Shown: positions 1 to 9,622, numbered from the stretch's first letter. The stretch: 64,000 nucleotides of DNA from Saccharopolyspora phatthalungensis (GCF_014203395.1 NZ_JACHIW010000001.1:4199501-4263500); one strand, 5' to 3'. Numbers and translations: made by a program. The notes: generated by a model from the sequence alone, not told the origin.

Positions 1-102
1 GGCGCCGCTGAAATTCCGTGGCGCTACGGAAACGCGGCGATCGGCACCGAGGACCTCTGGTATATCGGACACGACCGCACGTACATCTTGAGCAAGCGCT
101 GA
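1..102 (+). CDS. C-terminal end of an unidentified protein (partial)
   Basis: The window opens inside an open frame that encodes 33 residues and ends in TGA at 100-102. The peptide includes the stretch IGTEDLWYIGHDRTYIL and ends in SKR. The composition and codon use are those of a real GC-rich actinomycete gene end. I do not recognise the family from so short a tail. The downstream IclR-type regulator is on the same strand about 240 bases later, so the two may be functionally linked, but nothing in the sequence proves it. Confidence 0.6.
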   Translation, partial: GAAEIPWRYGNAAIGTEDLWYIGHDRTYILSKR

Positions 103-340
103 TGATCGCTGCGAGATCACGATGAGACTGCGTCTGCCCGTGTGCCCGGCCCATCGCACGAGTCGGGGGTTCAGCGGTACACGGGCAGTCGTGACGGGAG
201 CGACCGAAGTGACCGTGACCAGACAGCAGGCGTATACATAGGCAGTTGTTGTCTTCCTTGGTAGATGCTGTCTATATGGTCGGTTATCCTGCTACATGCT
301 TGGTAGGTGTCACTAGGTATACGGCAGAGATCGGGGTGCG
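103..340. promoter_or_regulatory. Intergenic region upstream of the IclR gene
   Basis: No gene is visible. A 10-base inverted repeat (CTGCCCGTGT at 134-143, ACACGGGCAG at 179-188) with a 35-base loop follows the upstream gene and could be a weak terminator or regulatory structure. The stretch from about 225 to 325 is clearly less GC-rich than its surroundings and holds TATCCT and two GTATAC hexamers, so it is the likely promoter of the regulator and a plausible place for IclR self-binding. Promoter assignment is inference. Confidence 0.35.
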
Positions 341-1147
341 ATGAGCAAGCGTGCTGATGGACAACCTGGTCAAGGCGGAGTTCGCGACGTCAAGTCGGCG
401 GCGCGGACCGTTGAGTTGCTCGAATTGCTGGCGTCCCGCGACAACCCGCATGCACGCCTGCGTGAGCTGAGCGAGGCGCTCGACGCGCCACGCAGCAGCG
501 TCTACGCGCTGATACGCACGCTTGTGGAGCGTGGTTGGGTTCGAGTCGACGAGAGCGGATCGAGGTACAGCCTTGGCATCCGCGCCCTGCTGGCCGGCAC
601 CACGTACCTCGATGTCGATCCGCACCTGCGAATTGCGCAGCCCCATATCAGGGATCTGAACGCCAGCCTCGACGAGACGATTCACTTCGGCCGACTCGAT
701 CGCGCCGACATCGTTTACCTCGCGACCGAGGAGTCCAGCCGCTATCACCGGCCGTTCAGCCGGGTCGGCCGCCGGTTGCCCGCGTTCAGCACCTCGATGG
801 GCAAGTCCCTGCTGGCAGAGCGGCTCGACACCGGTATCGAGGACCATCTTCCGCGCCGGCTGACCCCGCTGACCCCGAACACGATCCTGGACGAGGACGA
901 GCTGCTGGAGAATCTGCGCGCGACCCGGGAGCGCGGCTATGCCGTCGACCGCGAGGAGAACTACGTCGGGGTCGTATGCTTCGGCCTCGCGCTGCGCTAC
1001 TCCAATCCGCCGCGCGACGCGATCAGCTGTTCGGTCCCGATCGATGCGTTGAGTCCAGGCCGCGAGGAAGTAATCGTCGAGGCATTGCGGCAAACGCGCC
1101 TCGCGATCGAGCGGATGGCGCCGTTCGACGGCTCCGTCACGCTCTGA
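341..1147 (+). CDS. IclR family transcriptional regulator
   Basis: A 268-residue protein of the usual IclR length. Residues about 14-85 form a winged helix-turn-helix (VKSAARTVELLELL, then LRELSEALDAPRSSVYALIRTL), and residues about 86-260 match the GAF-like effector-binding domain of the family. IclR proteins bind short palindromes near the promoters of catabolic operons and respond to small aromatic or organic acids. The effector cannot be told from sequence. The target could be the upstream partial gene, the gene itself or the xfp-ackA pair 245 bases downstream; genomic position is the only hint. Confidence 0.9.
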   Translation: MSKRADGQPGQGGVRDVKSAARTVELLELLASRDNPHARLRELSEALDAPRSSVYALIRTLVERGWVRVDESGSRYSLGIRALLAGTTYLDVDPHLRIAQPHIRDLNASLDETIHFGRLDRADIVYLATEESSRYHRPFSRVGRRLPAFSTSMGKSLLAERLDTGIEDHLPRRLTPLTPNTILDEDELLENLRATRERGYAVDREENYVGVVCFGLALRYSNPPRDAISCSVPIDALSPGREEVIVEALRQTRLAIERMAPFDGSVTL

Positions 1148-1392
1148 CCTCGACCGCCGCACATGTCGCCACTCAAGGCTGTCGATGGCCCGGTGCCGAC
1201 CGGACGTCGCGAGGCCGAATTTCGTGTGTCATCAAGGGGATTCGAGTAGTGCTCGGTCTGTAGTAAGGCTCGTCAAGTTCCTTCGGCCCGTCTGACTCGG
1301 CGCCTGCGCGGACTCCGGTTTGCGGTGCCGAGTTGCGAACCGGCTGGTGCCTACCACGCTGAATGGTGAGGCGAGGAGTTGGAGGAGCCGGG

Positions 1393-3807
1393 ATGACCAG
1401 TGACACCAGCACCACCGGGACCACCTGGACCACCACGCCGACGGTGTCGGAGTACTTGGACGCGCGGGAACTGGACGGCCTCCAGCTGTGGTGGCGGGCG
1501 GCCAACTACCTGTCCGTCGGACAGATCTACCTCATGGACAACCCGCTGCTGCGGGAGCCGCTGCGCCCGGAGCACATCAAGCCCCGGCTGCTCGGGCACT
1601 GGGGCACCACGCCGGGACTGAACTTCATCTACGCCCACCTGAACCGGGCGATCCGGGCCCGCGACCTGGACATGATGTATGTGATCGGCCCGGGCCACGG
1701 CGGGCCCGGTCTGGTCGCGGCGGCGTGGCTGGAGGGCACCTATAGCGAGGTCTACCCCGACGCGGCCCAGGACTACGAGGGGCTGCGTCGCTTGGTCACC
1801 CAGTTCTCCTTCCCCGGCGGGATCCCCAGCCACGTCGCACCGGAGACGCCCGGGTCCATCCACGAGGGCGGGGAGCTCGGGTACTCGCTCTCGCACGCCT
1901 TCGGCGCGGCCTTCGACAACCCCGATCTGATCGTGTCGTGCGTGGTGGGCGACGGCGAGGCGGAGACCGGGCCACTGGCAACGGGCTGGCATTCCAACAA
2001 GTTCCTGAACCCGGCGACCGACGGCGCGGTTCTGCCGATACTGCACCTCAACGGCTACAAGATCGCCAACCCGACCGTGCTGGCGCGCATTCCGGAAGAC
2101 GAATTGCTCGGCATGCTGCGGGGTTTCGGTTATGAGCCATACCTGGTATCCGGCTGGGAGCCGGAGCCGATGCACCACCTGTTCGCCGCGACGCTGGACC
2201 GGTGCCTGGACGAGATCGCCGCGATCCAGCGCCGGGCCCGGCGGGACGGCCGGGTGCAGCGGCCGCGCTGGCCGATGATCGTGCTGCGCACCCCGAAGGG
2301 CTGGACGGGACCGGACATTGTGGACGGAAAAGAGGTGGAGGGCACCTGGCGGTCGCACCAGGTGCCGATCAGCGACCCCCGCAACAACCGGGAGCACCTG
2401 CGGCAACTCGAATCCTGGCTGCGCGGCTACGAACCGGCCGCGCTGTTCGAGACCAGCGGCGCACCGGTGCAGCGGATCAAGGAGCACAACCCGTCCGGCA
2501 CGCGGCGGATGAGCGACAATCCGCACGCCAACGGCGGACTGCTGCTGCGTGCTTTGCGGATGCCGGACTTCCGGAACTACGCGGTGCGGGTGGACGAGCC
2601 GGGCGCCACCATCGGAGAGGCCACCCGGGTGCTGGGCGGCTTCCTTCGCGACGTGGTGCGCCTGAACGCCGACGAGCGCAATTTTCGGGTCTTCTCGCCG
2701 GACGAGAACAACTCCAACCGGCTCAACGCGATCCTGGAGGCGACCTCGCGCGCCTGGAACGCCGAGACCGAACCGGGCGACGAGTCGTTGGCCCCGGACG
2801 GCCGGGTGCTGGAGATCCTCTCCGAACACACCTGCCAGGGCTGGCTGGAGGGCTACCTGCTCACCGGTCGGCACGGGTTCTTCTCCTGCTACGAGGCGTT
2901 CGCGCACATCGTGGACTCGATGGTCAACCAGCACGCCAAATGGCTGAAGGTGAGCAACGGGCTGACCTGGCGGCAGCCGATCGCGTCGCTGAACTACCTG
3001 TTGACCTCGCACGTGTGGCGGCAGGACCACAACGGTTTCTCGCACCAGGACCCGGGATTCATCGACCACGTGATGAACAAGAAGGCCGAGGTGGTGCGGA
3101 TCTACCTGCCGCCGGATACGAACACGCTGCTGTCGGTGGCCGATCACTGCCTGCGTAGCCGCGACTACATCAACGTGGTGGTGGCCGGCAAGCAGCCCGC
3201 GCCGCAGTATCTGGACGTGGACGCGGCGATCGTGCACTGCACCAAGGGAATCGGGATCTGGGACTGGGCCAGCAGCGATCGGGACGGCGACCCGGACGTG
3301 GTGATGGCGTGCGCCGGGGACGTGCCGACGATGGAGACGCTGGCCGCCGTCGACCTGCTCCGACAGCACTTCCCGGACCTGCGGATCCGGGTGATCAACG
3401 TGGTGGACCTGATGCGGCTGCAAGACGAGCGCGCGCACCCGCACGGGTTGTCCGACGCCGAGTTCGACAGCCTGTTCACCCGCGACCGGCCGGTGATCTT
3501 CAACTACCACGGTTATCCCTGGTTGATCCACCGGCTGACCTACCGGCGGCACAACCACGACAACATCCACGCCCGCGGCTACAAGGAGGAGGGCACCACG
3601 ACCACGCCGTTCGACATGTGCGTGCTCAACGAGATCGACCGGTTCAACCTGGCCATCGCCGTGATCGACCGGGTGCCGCTGGTGGGCGCGCGGGCGGCCT
3701 ACGCGCGAGAGGCATTGAAGTCCAAGCTGATCGAGCACCGGCAATACGTGGCGACGCACGGCGAGGACATGCCGGAGATCCAGGACTGGGCCTGGTCGGC
3801 GCGATGA
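1393..3807 (+). CDS. xfp: Xylulose-5-phosphate/fructose-6-phosphate phosphoketolase
   Basis: A thiamine-diphosphate enzyme of 804 residues, the usual length of the family. It splits xylulose 5-phosphate or fructose 6-phosphate with phosphate into acetyl phosphate plus glyceraldehyde 3-phosphate or erythrose 4-phosphate in the cytoplasm. Family hallmarks include GPGHGGPG from residue 99 and the cofactor-binding GDGEAETGP from residue 186. The frame is open from ATG 1363, but ATG 1393 is preferred because GGAGGAG at 1381-1387 lies five bases upstream. The stop overlaps the acetate kinase start (ATGA), so the pair is translationally coupled and converts sugar phosphates to acetate with ATP gain. 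Confidence 0.96.
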   Translation: MTSDTSTTGTTWTTTPTVSEYLDARELDGLQLWWRAANYLSVGQIYLMDNPLLREPLRPEHIKPRLLGHWGTTPGLNFIYAHLNRAIRARDLDMMYVIGPGHGGPGLVAAAWLEGTYSEVYPDAAQDYEGLRRLVTQFSFPGGIPSHVAPETPGSIHEGGELGYSLSHAFGAAFDNPDLIVSCVVGDGEAETGPLATGWHSNKFLNPATDGAVLPILHLNGYKIANPTVLARIPEDELLGMLRGFGYEPYLVSGWEPEPMHHLFAATLDRCLDEIAAIQRRARRDGRVQRPRWPMIVLRTPKGWTGPDIVDGKEVEGTWRSHQVPISDPRNNREHLRQLESWLRGYEPAALFETSGAPVQRIKEHNPSGTRRMSDNPHANGGLLLRALRMPDFRNYAVRVDEPGATIGEATRVLGGFLRDVVRLNADERNFRVFSPDENNSNRLNAILEATSRAWNAETEPGDESLAPDGRVLEILSEHTCQGWLEGYLLTGRHGFFSCYEAFAHIVDSMVNQHAKWLKVSNGLTWRQPIASLNYLLTSHVWRQDHNGFSHQDPGFIDHVMNKKAEVVRIYLPPDTNTLLSVADHCLRSRDYINVVVAGKQPAPQYLDVDAAIVHCTKGIGIWDWASSDRDGDPDVVMACAGDVPTMETLAAVDLLRQHFPDLRIRVINVVDLMRLQDERAHPHGLSDAEFDSLFTRDRPVIFNYHGYPWLIHRLTYRRHNHDNIHARGYKEEGTTTTPFDMCVLNEIDRFNLAIAVIDRVPLVGARAAYAREALKSKLIEHRQYVATHGEDMPEIQDWAWSAR

Positions 3808-4889
3808 GGGTGCTGACCGTGAACGCGGGTTCCAGCAGTCTGAAGCTGGGACTGCTGGACGACGACGAGGCGGTGGCCGAGCAGACGCTGGAGCACTGGG
3901 ACGGCGATTCGGAGCCGATCAGCCGGTTCCTCGACGAGCACGGTGCGGACGCCGTCGGGCACCGCGTGGTGCACGGCGGCCCCCGGATCGTCGCGGCCAC
4001 CGTGGTCGACGACGAGGTGCAGACCTACCTGTCGTCGTTGGCCGAACTCGCCCCACTGCACCAACCGCGCGCGATCGCCGGGCTGCGTGCGGCGCGCACC
4101 GCAGCCCCGGGGACGCCGTCGGTGGCATGTGTGGACACCGCGTTCCACGCCGGACTCTCACCTGCGGCGGCTACTTACGCGCTGCCTCGGGAGTGGAACC
4201 GGAAGTGGTCGTTGCGCCGCTACGGGTTTCACGGCTTGTCGCATTCGTATGCGGTGGCTCGCGGCGCCGTACTGGCGGGCCTGCCGCCGCGGCAGGGCCG
4301 GGTGCTGTGCTGCCACCTGGGCGCCGGAGCGTCGATGGCGGCGGTGCGCGACGGCCGGTGCGTGGACACGACGATGGGTTTCACGCCGGAAGAGGGCCTG
4401 GTCATGAACACCCGCAGCGGCACGGTCGATCCGGGTCTGCTCGGCTGGCTGCTGAACACGAAAGACGTTGCGCCGCAGGAGTTGTTTGAGGTGTTGTCGG
4501 ATCGCTCCGGCCTTGCCGGGCTGTCGGGTGTTTCCGGTGACCTGCGCGATGTGCTCGCGGCCCGGGACAACGGCGACGCGGATGCGGCGTTGGCCTACGA
4601 CGTATATCGGCACAGCTTGGTGCGGCATGCGGGGGCGATGGTCGCCGTGCTAGGCGGACTCGACCTGCTCGTTTTCACCGGCGGGATTGGGGAACACCAG
4701 TCGCCGGTGCGGGACGCGGTGTGCGAAGCGCTTGAATTCGCCGGTGTGGCGGCGGATTCGGCGCTGAACGCGGCGGCGGAAGAGGACGCCGACATCACGG
4801 CCCCCGGTGCGCCCGCGCGCACCGTGGTGGTGCAGGCCCGCGAAGATCTGGAGATCGCCCGCCAAACCCGCGCGGCGCTGCACGAGTGA
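3804..4889 (+). CDS. ackA: Acetate kinase
   Basis: Converts acetyl phosphate and ADP to acetate and ATP, using the product of the phosphoketolase encoded just upstream. The 361-residue protein starts [16 protein letters not shown], the phosphate-binding strand of the ASKHA fold, and carries [20 protein letters not shown] and TGGIGEH, all characteristic of acetate kinases. It is about 40 residues shorter than E. coli AckA. The ATG overlaps the xfp stop by four bases. No phosphotransacetylase gene is adjacent, which fits a phosphoketolase shunt rather than the Pta-AckA route. Confidence 0.95.
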   Translation: MRVLTVNAGSSSLKLGLLDDDEAVAEQTLEHWDGDSEPISRFLDEHGADAVGHRVVHGGPRIVAATVVDDEVQTYLSSLAELAPLHQPRAIAGLRAARTAAPGTPSVACVDTAFHAGLSPAAATYALPREWNRKWSLRRYGFHGLSHSYAVARGAVLAGLPPRQGRVLCCHLGAGASMAAVRDGRCVDTTMGFTPEEGLVMNTRSGTVDPGLLGWLLNTKDVAPQELFEVLSDRSGLAGLSGVSGDLRDVLAARDNGDADAALAYDVYRHSLVRHAGAMVAVLGGLDLLVFTGGIGEHQSPVRDAVCEALEFAGVAADSALNAAAEEDADITAPGAPARTVVVQAREDLEIARQTRAALHE

Positions 4890-4973
4890 TGCGTCGGTCG
4901 ACTCGGGTGCCGATTGGAAATCGACGTGCTGGTTTCCAGTGAATTGGCCGACGGTGGGATCCACCGGTTACAC

Positions 4974-4985
4974 ATTGTCAACAAT
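4974..4985. promoter_or_regulatory. Palindrome ATTGTCAACAAT upstream of the ehu promoter
   Basis: ATTGT-CA-ACAAT is a perfect 5-base inverted repeat ending six bases before the -35 hexamer of the ehu promoter. TTGT-N2-ACAA palindromes are typical of GntR-superfamily operators, and ectoine uptake and catabolism genes are often controlled by a GntR/MocR regulator. No such regulator gene is in the window, so the assignment is inference from position and symmetry. Confidence 0.45.
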
Positions 4986-4991
4986 CTTGCA

Positions 4992-5020
4992 TTGACAGTC
5001 CGAATCGGGCGACCTAGCGT
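4992..5020 (+). promoter_or_regulatory. Promoter of the ehuBCDA operon
   Basis: A consensus -35 TTGACA at 4992-4997 is followed after exactly 17 bases by TAGCGT at 5015-5020, which fits the actinobacterial -10 pattern TAnnnT. Transcription would start near 5027, giving a leader of about 48 bases that contains the ehuB ribosome site GAGGGAGG. This is the clearest housekeeping-type promoter in the window. Confidence 0.6.
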
Positions 5021-5074
5021 TTCTGCTCAACGCATCACTCGAATGGGCGATGCACGTGAGGGAGGCGTGAGCCG

Positions 5075-5938
5075 ATGCGCAGGACCGAAATCTCCCGACG
5101 ACGGCTGCTCCTGGCCCTGCCGGCGGCAGGTTTCCTCGCCGGGTGCAGCTTCACCCAACCCGGCACCGGCAAGCCCACAGAATCCACATTGGACCAGATC
5201 AGGAAGCAGGGGTTCGCCCGCATCGCCATCGCCAACGAACCCCCCTACACGCAGATCAAGCCGGATGGCACGGTCACCGGCGCGGAGCCGGACGTGGTCG
5301 CCGCCGTGCTGAAGCGGATGGGGGTGCCGCAGATCCAGGGCGTGGTCACCCCGTACGAGTCGATGATCCCCGGGCTCAACGCGAACCGCTGGGACATCAT
5401 CGCGGCCGGGCTGTTCATGAAGCAGTCGCGGTGCAGCCAGATCCTCTACTCCGAGCCGGAGATCGTCTCGACGGAGTCGTTCGCGGTGCCCGCGGGCAAC
5501 CCGAAGAACCTGACCAGCGTCGCGGCCGTCAAGGCCGACCCGGGAGTGAAAGTCGCCGTGCTGCCCGGCGGTTTCGAAGACGGCGCGCTGAAGACGCAGA
5601 ACGTGCCGGCCGCCCAGATCGTCAACATCCCCGACGGACGCAGCGGGATCGAGGCGGTGCAGGCGGGCCGGGCCGACGCGTTCTTCCTGCCGACGCTGTC
5701 GTTGAACTCGCTGAAGACCGACGGGATCGACATCACCCCGGCGATCCAGGACGTGCAGCAGACCGGCTCGGGGGCCGGCTTCCGCAAGGCCGACCAAGAC
5801 CTGGTCAACGCCTACGACGAGCAGCTGCGCGCCCTGAAGGCGAGCCCCGAGTTCGACCAGATCCTTTCGCCGTGGGGGTTTTCGGCAAACGCCGCCCGAG
5901 GCGTCACCCGCGATCAGCTCTGCGCCGTGGCGGGCTGA
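5075..5938 (+). CDS. ehuB: Ectoine/hydroxyectoine ABC transporter, substrate-binding lipoprotein
   Basis: A 287-residue extracytoplasmic binding protein of family 3. The N-terminus has a twin-arginine-like run (SRRRLLLA) and a lipobox LAGC with Cys24 as the lipidated residue, so it is probably a membrane-anchored lipoprotein. The mature part follows the EhuB pattern, with RIAIANEPPYTQIKPDGT, WDIIAAGLFM and ILYSEPEIVSTESFAV. EhuB binds the compatible solutes ectoine and hydroxyectoine. It is first in a four-gene operon in order binding protein, permease, permease, ATPase. GAGGGAGG stands upstream of the ATG. Substrate is inferred from family resemblance; other polar amino acids remain possible. 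Confidence 0.82.
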   Translation: MRRTEISRRRLLLALPAAGFLAGCSFTQPGTGKPTESTLDQIRKQGFARIAIANEPPYTQIKPDGTVTGAEPDVVAAVLKRMGVPQIQGVVTPYESMIPGLNANRWDIIAAGLFMKQSRCSQILYSEPEIVSTESFAVPAGNPKNLTSVAAVKADPGVKVAVLPGGFEDGALKTQNVPAAQIVNIPDGRSGIEAVQAGRADAFFLPTLSLNSLKTDGIDITPAIQDVQQTGSGAGFRKADQDLVNAYDEQLRALKASPEFDQILSPWGFSANAARGVTRDQLCAVAG

Positions 5939-5963
5939 CCCGGGCGGACGGAGTCCTAAGCGC

Positions 5964-6668
5964 ATGTCCCAGATCCTGCCGTTCTTGCCCCTGCTGCTCA
6001 ACGGCCTGCTGATCACGCTGGCGCTGACCGCGGTCGGCATGGTCGTCACCGTCGTGGTCGCCTTCACGGCCGGGCTGTGCCGGATGTCCCGGCGCCGCTG
6101 GCTGCGTTGGCCGGCCGGGGCGTTCATCGAGATCTTCCGCGGCACGTCGATGTTGGTCCAGCTGTTCTGGCTGTTCTTCGCCCTGCCCTTCTTCGGGGTG
6201 CAACTCGTGCCGTTCGCCGCGGCAGTACTGGCGCTCGGATTGAACGAAGGCGCCTACGGCGCGGAGATCGTGCGCGGCGCGATCACCGCGTTGCCGCGTG
6301 GCCAGCGCGAAGGCGCGATCGCGCTGAGCCTGACCCCATACCAGCGGATGCGGTTCGTGATCCTGCCGCAGGCGATACCGGCGATGATCCCGCCGTTCGG
6401 CAACGTCTTCGTCGACCTGCTGAAGAACACCTCGCTGGTGTCCCTGGTGACCGTCGCCGACCTGACCTTCCGGGCGCAGATGGTGCGGGCCACCACCGGC
6501 GCCACCGCGGCGGTGTTCGGGACCATCCTGGTGCTGTACTTCGTCGCGGCGTACGCACTGTCGCTCGGTACGGACTGGCTGGAGCGCCGGATGGATCCGA
6601 CCCGTCCCGCGGCGCCGACGACCTTGACGCAACGCCTGTTCGGCACTCGGCGGGTGGTGGGCTCATGA
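5964..6668 (+). CDS. ehuC: Ectoine/hydroxyectoine ABC transporter, permease EhuC
   Basis: A 234-residue inner-membrane permease of the His/Glu/Gln class with about five hydrophobic segments. The cytoplasmic EAA loop, EGAIALSLTPYQRMRFVILP, contacts the ATPase. It pairs with EhuD to form the channel for the EhuB ligand. The gene lies 25 bases after ehuB, and its TGA overlaps the ehuD ATG by four bases, so the two permeases are probably made in equal amounts. Confidence 0.82.
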   Translation: MSQILPFLPLLLNGLLITLALTAVGMVVTVVVAFTAGLCRMSRRRWLRWPAGAFIEIFRGTSMLVQLFWLFFALPFFGVQLVPFAAAVLALGLNEGAYGAEIVRGAITALPRGQREGAIALSLTPYQRMRFVILPQAIPAMIPPFGNVFVDLLKNTSLVSLVTVADLTFRAQMVRATTGATAAVFGTILVLYFVAAYALSLGTDWLERRMDPTRPAAPTTLTQRLFGTRRVVGS

Positions 6669-7321
6669 TTTGGGACTGGTCGTTCGCGGCGAGCATCATT
6701 CCGTCCCTTTTGGACGGCCTTTGGGTGACGGTTCAGGTCACCCTCATCGGCATGGCGATCGCGCTGGTGCTCGGGCTCGTGGTGGCCGTCGTGCGCTTTT
6801 CCCGAATCCCATTGCTGAGCAAGCTCTTCGGGTTCTTCCTGCAGTTCGTGCGGGGCACGCCGCTGCTCGTGCAGGCCTACTTCGCCTTCTATGTGCTGCC
6901 GAATGTCGGAGTGCGGTTCTCGCCGCTGGTCACCGGGATCATCGTGATCGGCATCAACTACAGCGCCTACACCGCCGAGGTTTACCGCGCCGGGATCCAG
7001 AGCGTGCCCGCCGGGCAGTGGGAGGCGGCGACCGCGCTGAGCCTGTCCGCCTGGCAGCGCTGGCGGTTCGTGGTGCTGCCGCAGGCGGTCCGCGACGTCA
7101 TCCCGGCGCTGGGCAACTACGTGGTGCAGATGTTCAAGGACTCGGCGATCCTGTCCGCCATCACGGTCTTCGAACTGCTCAGCCACGCGACCTCGATCGG
7201 GTCCAGCAGCTACCGCTACCTGGAGCCGCTGACGATCGCCGGCCTGTTGTTCCTCGCGGTCAGCTTGCCCGCCGCGAAGCTGATCAAACGATTGGAGCTG
7301 CGCCTTGCCCATCCGAGATGA
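6665..7321 (+). CDS. ehuD: Ectoine/hydroxyectoine ABC transporter, permease EhuD
   Basis: The second permease subunit, 218 residues, starting IWDWSFAASIIPSLLDGL after the Met. It has about five transmembrane segments and an EAA loop (WEAATALSLSAWQRWRFVVL). The ATG at 6665 overlaps the ehuC stop as ATGA, which sets the start. Its 3' end overlaps the proposed TTG start of ehuA by 17 bases. Length and sequence fit the EhuD branch of polar amino acid permeases. Confidence 0.82.
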   Translation: MIWDWSFAASIIPSLLDGLWVTVQVTLIGMAIALVLGLVVAVVRFSRIPLLSKLFGFFLQFVRGTPLLVQAYFAFYVLPNVGVRFSPLVTGIIVIGINYSAYTAEVYRAGIQSVPAGQWEAATALSLSAWQRWRFVVLPQAVRDVIPALGNYVVQMFKDSAILSAITVFELLSHATSIGSSSYRYLEPLTIAGLLFLAVSLPAAKLIKRLELRLAHPR

Positions 7322-8093
7322 GGATGCCCGGCCGATGGTCTCGTTCTCCGGCGTGGGAAAGTCGTTCGGCAGCAACCAGGTGCTGCGGGAACTCGACCTC
7401 GAAGTCGCCGCCGGGGAGAAGGTTTCCATCATCGGCCCGAGCGGCTCCGGCAAGACCACCATCCTGCGGCTGCTCATGACATTGGAGCAGCCGGACAGCG
7501 GGCTCGTCGAGGTCGATGGCGAGCCGCTGTGGGATTGCCGCGACGGGAAGGCCACGGCGGACACCCGGCAGCAGGCGGCGGCGCGGCGCAAGATCGGGAT
7601 GGTGTTCCAGCACTTCAACCTGTTCCCGCACATGACGGTGCTGAACAACGTGACCCTGTCGCCGGTCCAGGTGCTGGGGATGACCCGGGAGCAGGCCGAG
7701 CAGCGCGCGGTCGACCTGCTGCAGATGGTCGGGCTGGACCAGCACCTCGGGCACAAGCCGGGGCAACTCTCGGGCGGTCAGCAGCAGCGCGTCGCGATCG
7801 CCCGCGCGCTGGCGATGCGGCCGAAGGTGATGCTCTTCGACGAGGTCACCTCCGCCCTGGACCCGGAGCTGATCGGCGAGGTCCTCAGCGTCATCCGCGA
7901 CCTGGCCCACACGACCGCCATGACGATGCTTCTGGTCACCCACGAGATGCGCTTCGCCGAGGAGATCTCGGACCGGGTTCTGATGTTCGACTCCGGCGCG
8001 GTGGTGGAGTCCGGGCCCCCGTCGACGATTTTCGAGGAACCCCAGCACGAACGGACCCAACGCTTCCTCAAAGCCGTCCTCGAACGCAAGTGA
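7305..8093 (+). CDS. ehuA: Ectoine/hydroxyectoine ABC transporter, ATP-binding protein
   Basis: The ATPase that drives the EhuBCD importer. Walker A GPSGSGKT is at residues 44-51, with Q-loop MVFQHFNLFPH, signature LSGGQQQR, Walker B VMLFDEVTSALD and switch LVTHEM. The TTG at 7305 gives 262 residues and overlaps ehuD; ATG 7335 is an alternative that would remove ten residues without touching a motif, and neither has a strong ribosome site. It ends the operon. No ectoine catabolism genes follow, so the system may serve osmoprotection rather than feeding. Confidence 0.85.
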   Translation: MPIRDEDARPMVSFSGVGKSFGSNQVLRELDLEVAAGEKVSIIGPSGSGKTTILRLLMTLEQPDSGLVEVDGEPLWDCRDGKATADTRQQAAARRKIGMVFQHFNLFPHMTVLNNVTLSPVQVLGMTREQAEQRAVDLLQMVGLDQHLGHKPGQLSGGQQQRVAIARALAMRPKVMLFDEVTSALDPELIGEVLSVIRDLAHTTAMTMLLVTHEMRFAEEISDRVLMFDSGAVVESGPPSTIFEEPQHERTQRFLKAVLERK

Positions 8094-8333
8094 TCCCCGA
8101 TGCCAAGCCGCTTGGTTGCGGGTGCCCGCATGCTTCACCCGTCCGGCGTAGCCCTGCCTTCAATCGCACAAGGCCAGGGAGCTTGTCGAGTCGAGCGCGG
8201 CAAATGGCGCTGTTCCGACGGTAGTGTCGCGTTCGGCTGGCTGTCCGACGACTTCGGCGCGGATGACTAACCCCGCTCCCACGCGCGTACGGGCGTAAAG
8301 GTTTCCGATTCCGCGCTACCCTCAACACCACCT
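8094..8333. other. Intergenic region between ehuA and the HTH gene
   Basis: No coding sequence is supported. Two small hairpins (CCAAGC-C-GCTTGG and GCGGG-TG-CCCGC, about 8103-8132) follow ehuA and may help end its transcript. TACCCT at 8317-8322 could be a -10 element for the downstream regulator, which would place the start of its mRNA near 8329, just before a long hairpin. These promoter calls are by pattern only. Confidence 0.3.
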
Positions 8334-8382
8334 CCCCGCCGGGAGGATGACCCCCAGGGACGCCTGGGGGTCATCGGCGGGG
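8334..8382 (+). promoter_or_regulatory. Long perfect hairpin in the leader of the HTH gene
   Basis: ATGACCCCCAGG (8347-8358) pairs perfectly with CCTGGGGGTCAT (8363-8374) across the four-base loop GACG. An outer arm CCCCGCCG (8334-8341) pairs with CGGCGGGG (8375-8382), leaving a five-base bulge GGAGG at 8342-8346. The structure has 20 base pairs and ends 23 bases before the ATG at 8406. The bulged GGAGG resembles a ribosome-binding site held in a structure. It could be a transcription terminator, an attenuator or a protein-binding RNA or DNA element. It is not followed by a U tract. Confidence 0.7.
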
Positions 8383-8405
8383 AACCCCGGCGGGAAGGCA
8401 TCACC

Positions 8406-9549
8406 ATGTCCGAATTCGGGCAGACTTTGCGGCGCCTCCGCGAGGCAGCAGGGTTATCGCAGCCCCAACTCGCGCGGCAGGCGTACATGAGCCAATCCAG
8501 CATCTGCCGCTACGAGAACGGCAAACAAACACCTGACACCACCACCGCACAGCACCTAGACGACGTGCTCGATGCCGGCGGGGCATTGGCCGCAACTCCT
8601 AGAACCCGCAGACGTCTCCACCGGGGTGATCGCACCAGACGAACACGACCGGCCCGTGGATAGCCGCTACGTCGACGGCATGCGGGAAACCATTCGCCAC
8701 CTCGTTGCCCTCGATGGCCTGCACGGCGGTAACGACATCGCCGGTCTCGCAGTCCGCTTGTTCCGCACTGCCCATCGAAAGCTCTCCAGCGGACGCTACG
8801 AATGTGCAGTAGAGCGCGATTTCGAAGCCGTGACCGGTGAAATGGGCGAACTCGCCGGGTGGCTGCTGTACGACACTGACCGCCAGGACGAGTCACGGCA
8901 ACTGAACCTGGAATCGCTGGCGCTGTCCCGGATGGCTGGGGACCGCTCCATCGAGCTGTTCACGCTCACCAACTGGAGCATGCAAACCCTGTACGTGGGC
9001 AGACCCCGCGAGGCACTGCGAATCGTCGACACCACGATGGACGACCGCCACCTATCGCCCCGCGTCACGACACTGCTGCGGATTCGCCGAGCTCGCGCGC
9101 TCGCGGACCTCGGAGCCGACACCGAAGCTCTGGCGGAAATGGGCCGTTCCAGGACGGCGCTTTCCGATGGTGTCCGGAGCGGTGACCCGGAGTGGACCTG
9201 GTGGGTTGGTGACGGGGTGGTGGACTGGAACGAGGGAATGCTGTGGGCCAGTCTCGGTCAATGGTCGACCGCCGTCGACCGGTTCAGCCGAGCGGCCGAG
9301 TACTTCTCCACCAAGCCGCCTCGATGGCAGTACGAAAACAACGCGCATCTTCTCGAAGCGCTCATCCGCGTACGAGACTGGACCCGCGCCGAGACCGTCA
9401 GCGAAGACCTGTTCTCGCTTGCTGTCGACATAGGGTCAGACCGCGTGACGCGACTGCTGCGGCGCACGACCGCCGATGCCCGGCGAACCTCGACTCAGTC
9501 CACCCTCGTGGGCATGCTCGCCGAGCTTGATCGGCGGGTGGCGATCTAA
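8406..9549 (+). pseudogene. XRE-type HTH/TPR regulator, interrupted by a frameshift
   Basis: The first frame (8406-8663) encodes an XRE helix-turn-helix, FGQTLRRLREAAGLSQPQLA to LDDVLDAGGAL. The second frame, open to 9549, begins in register at LLEPADVSTGVI and encodes about 310 residues of helical, TPR-like repeats. Together they match the length and order of a common actinobacterial HTH-TPR regulator family. Removing one A from the pair at 8594-8595 (GCAACTC) would join them as GGALAALLEPADV. The second frame has a possible ATG at 8572 but no ribosome site. Either this is a decaying gene, an assembly error or, less likely, a programmed shift. Confidence 0.7.
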
Positions 9550-9622
9550 CCGACCTATGCGCATAGGCGTCCGCATGACGCAACCCCTGTAGCGGGCGTG
9601 ATGGCGAGTCGACGTTAGGGGC

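Noticed and set aside
1351..3759. 802-codon frame on the minus strand opposite the phosphoketolase gene
   Set aside because: Arg/Val/His-rich product without any family likeness, produced by the GC bias of the opposite strand. The plus strand carries an unmistakable phosphoketolase.
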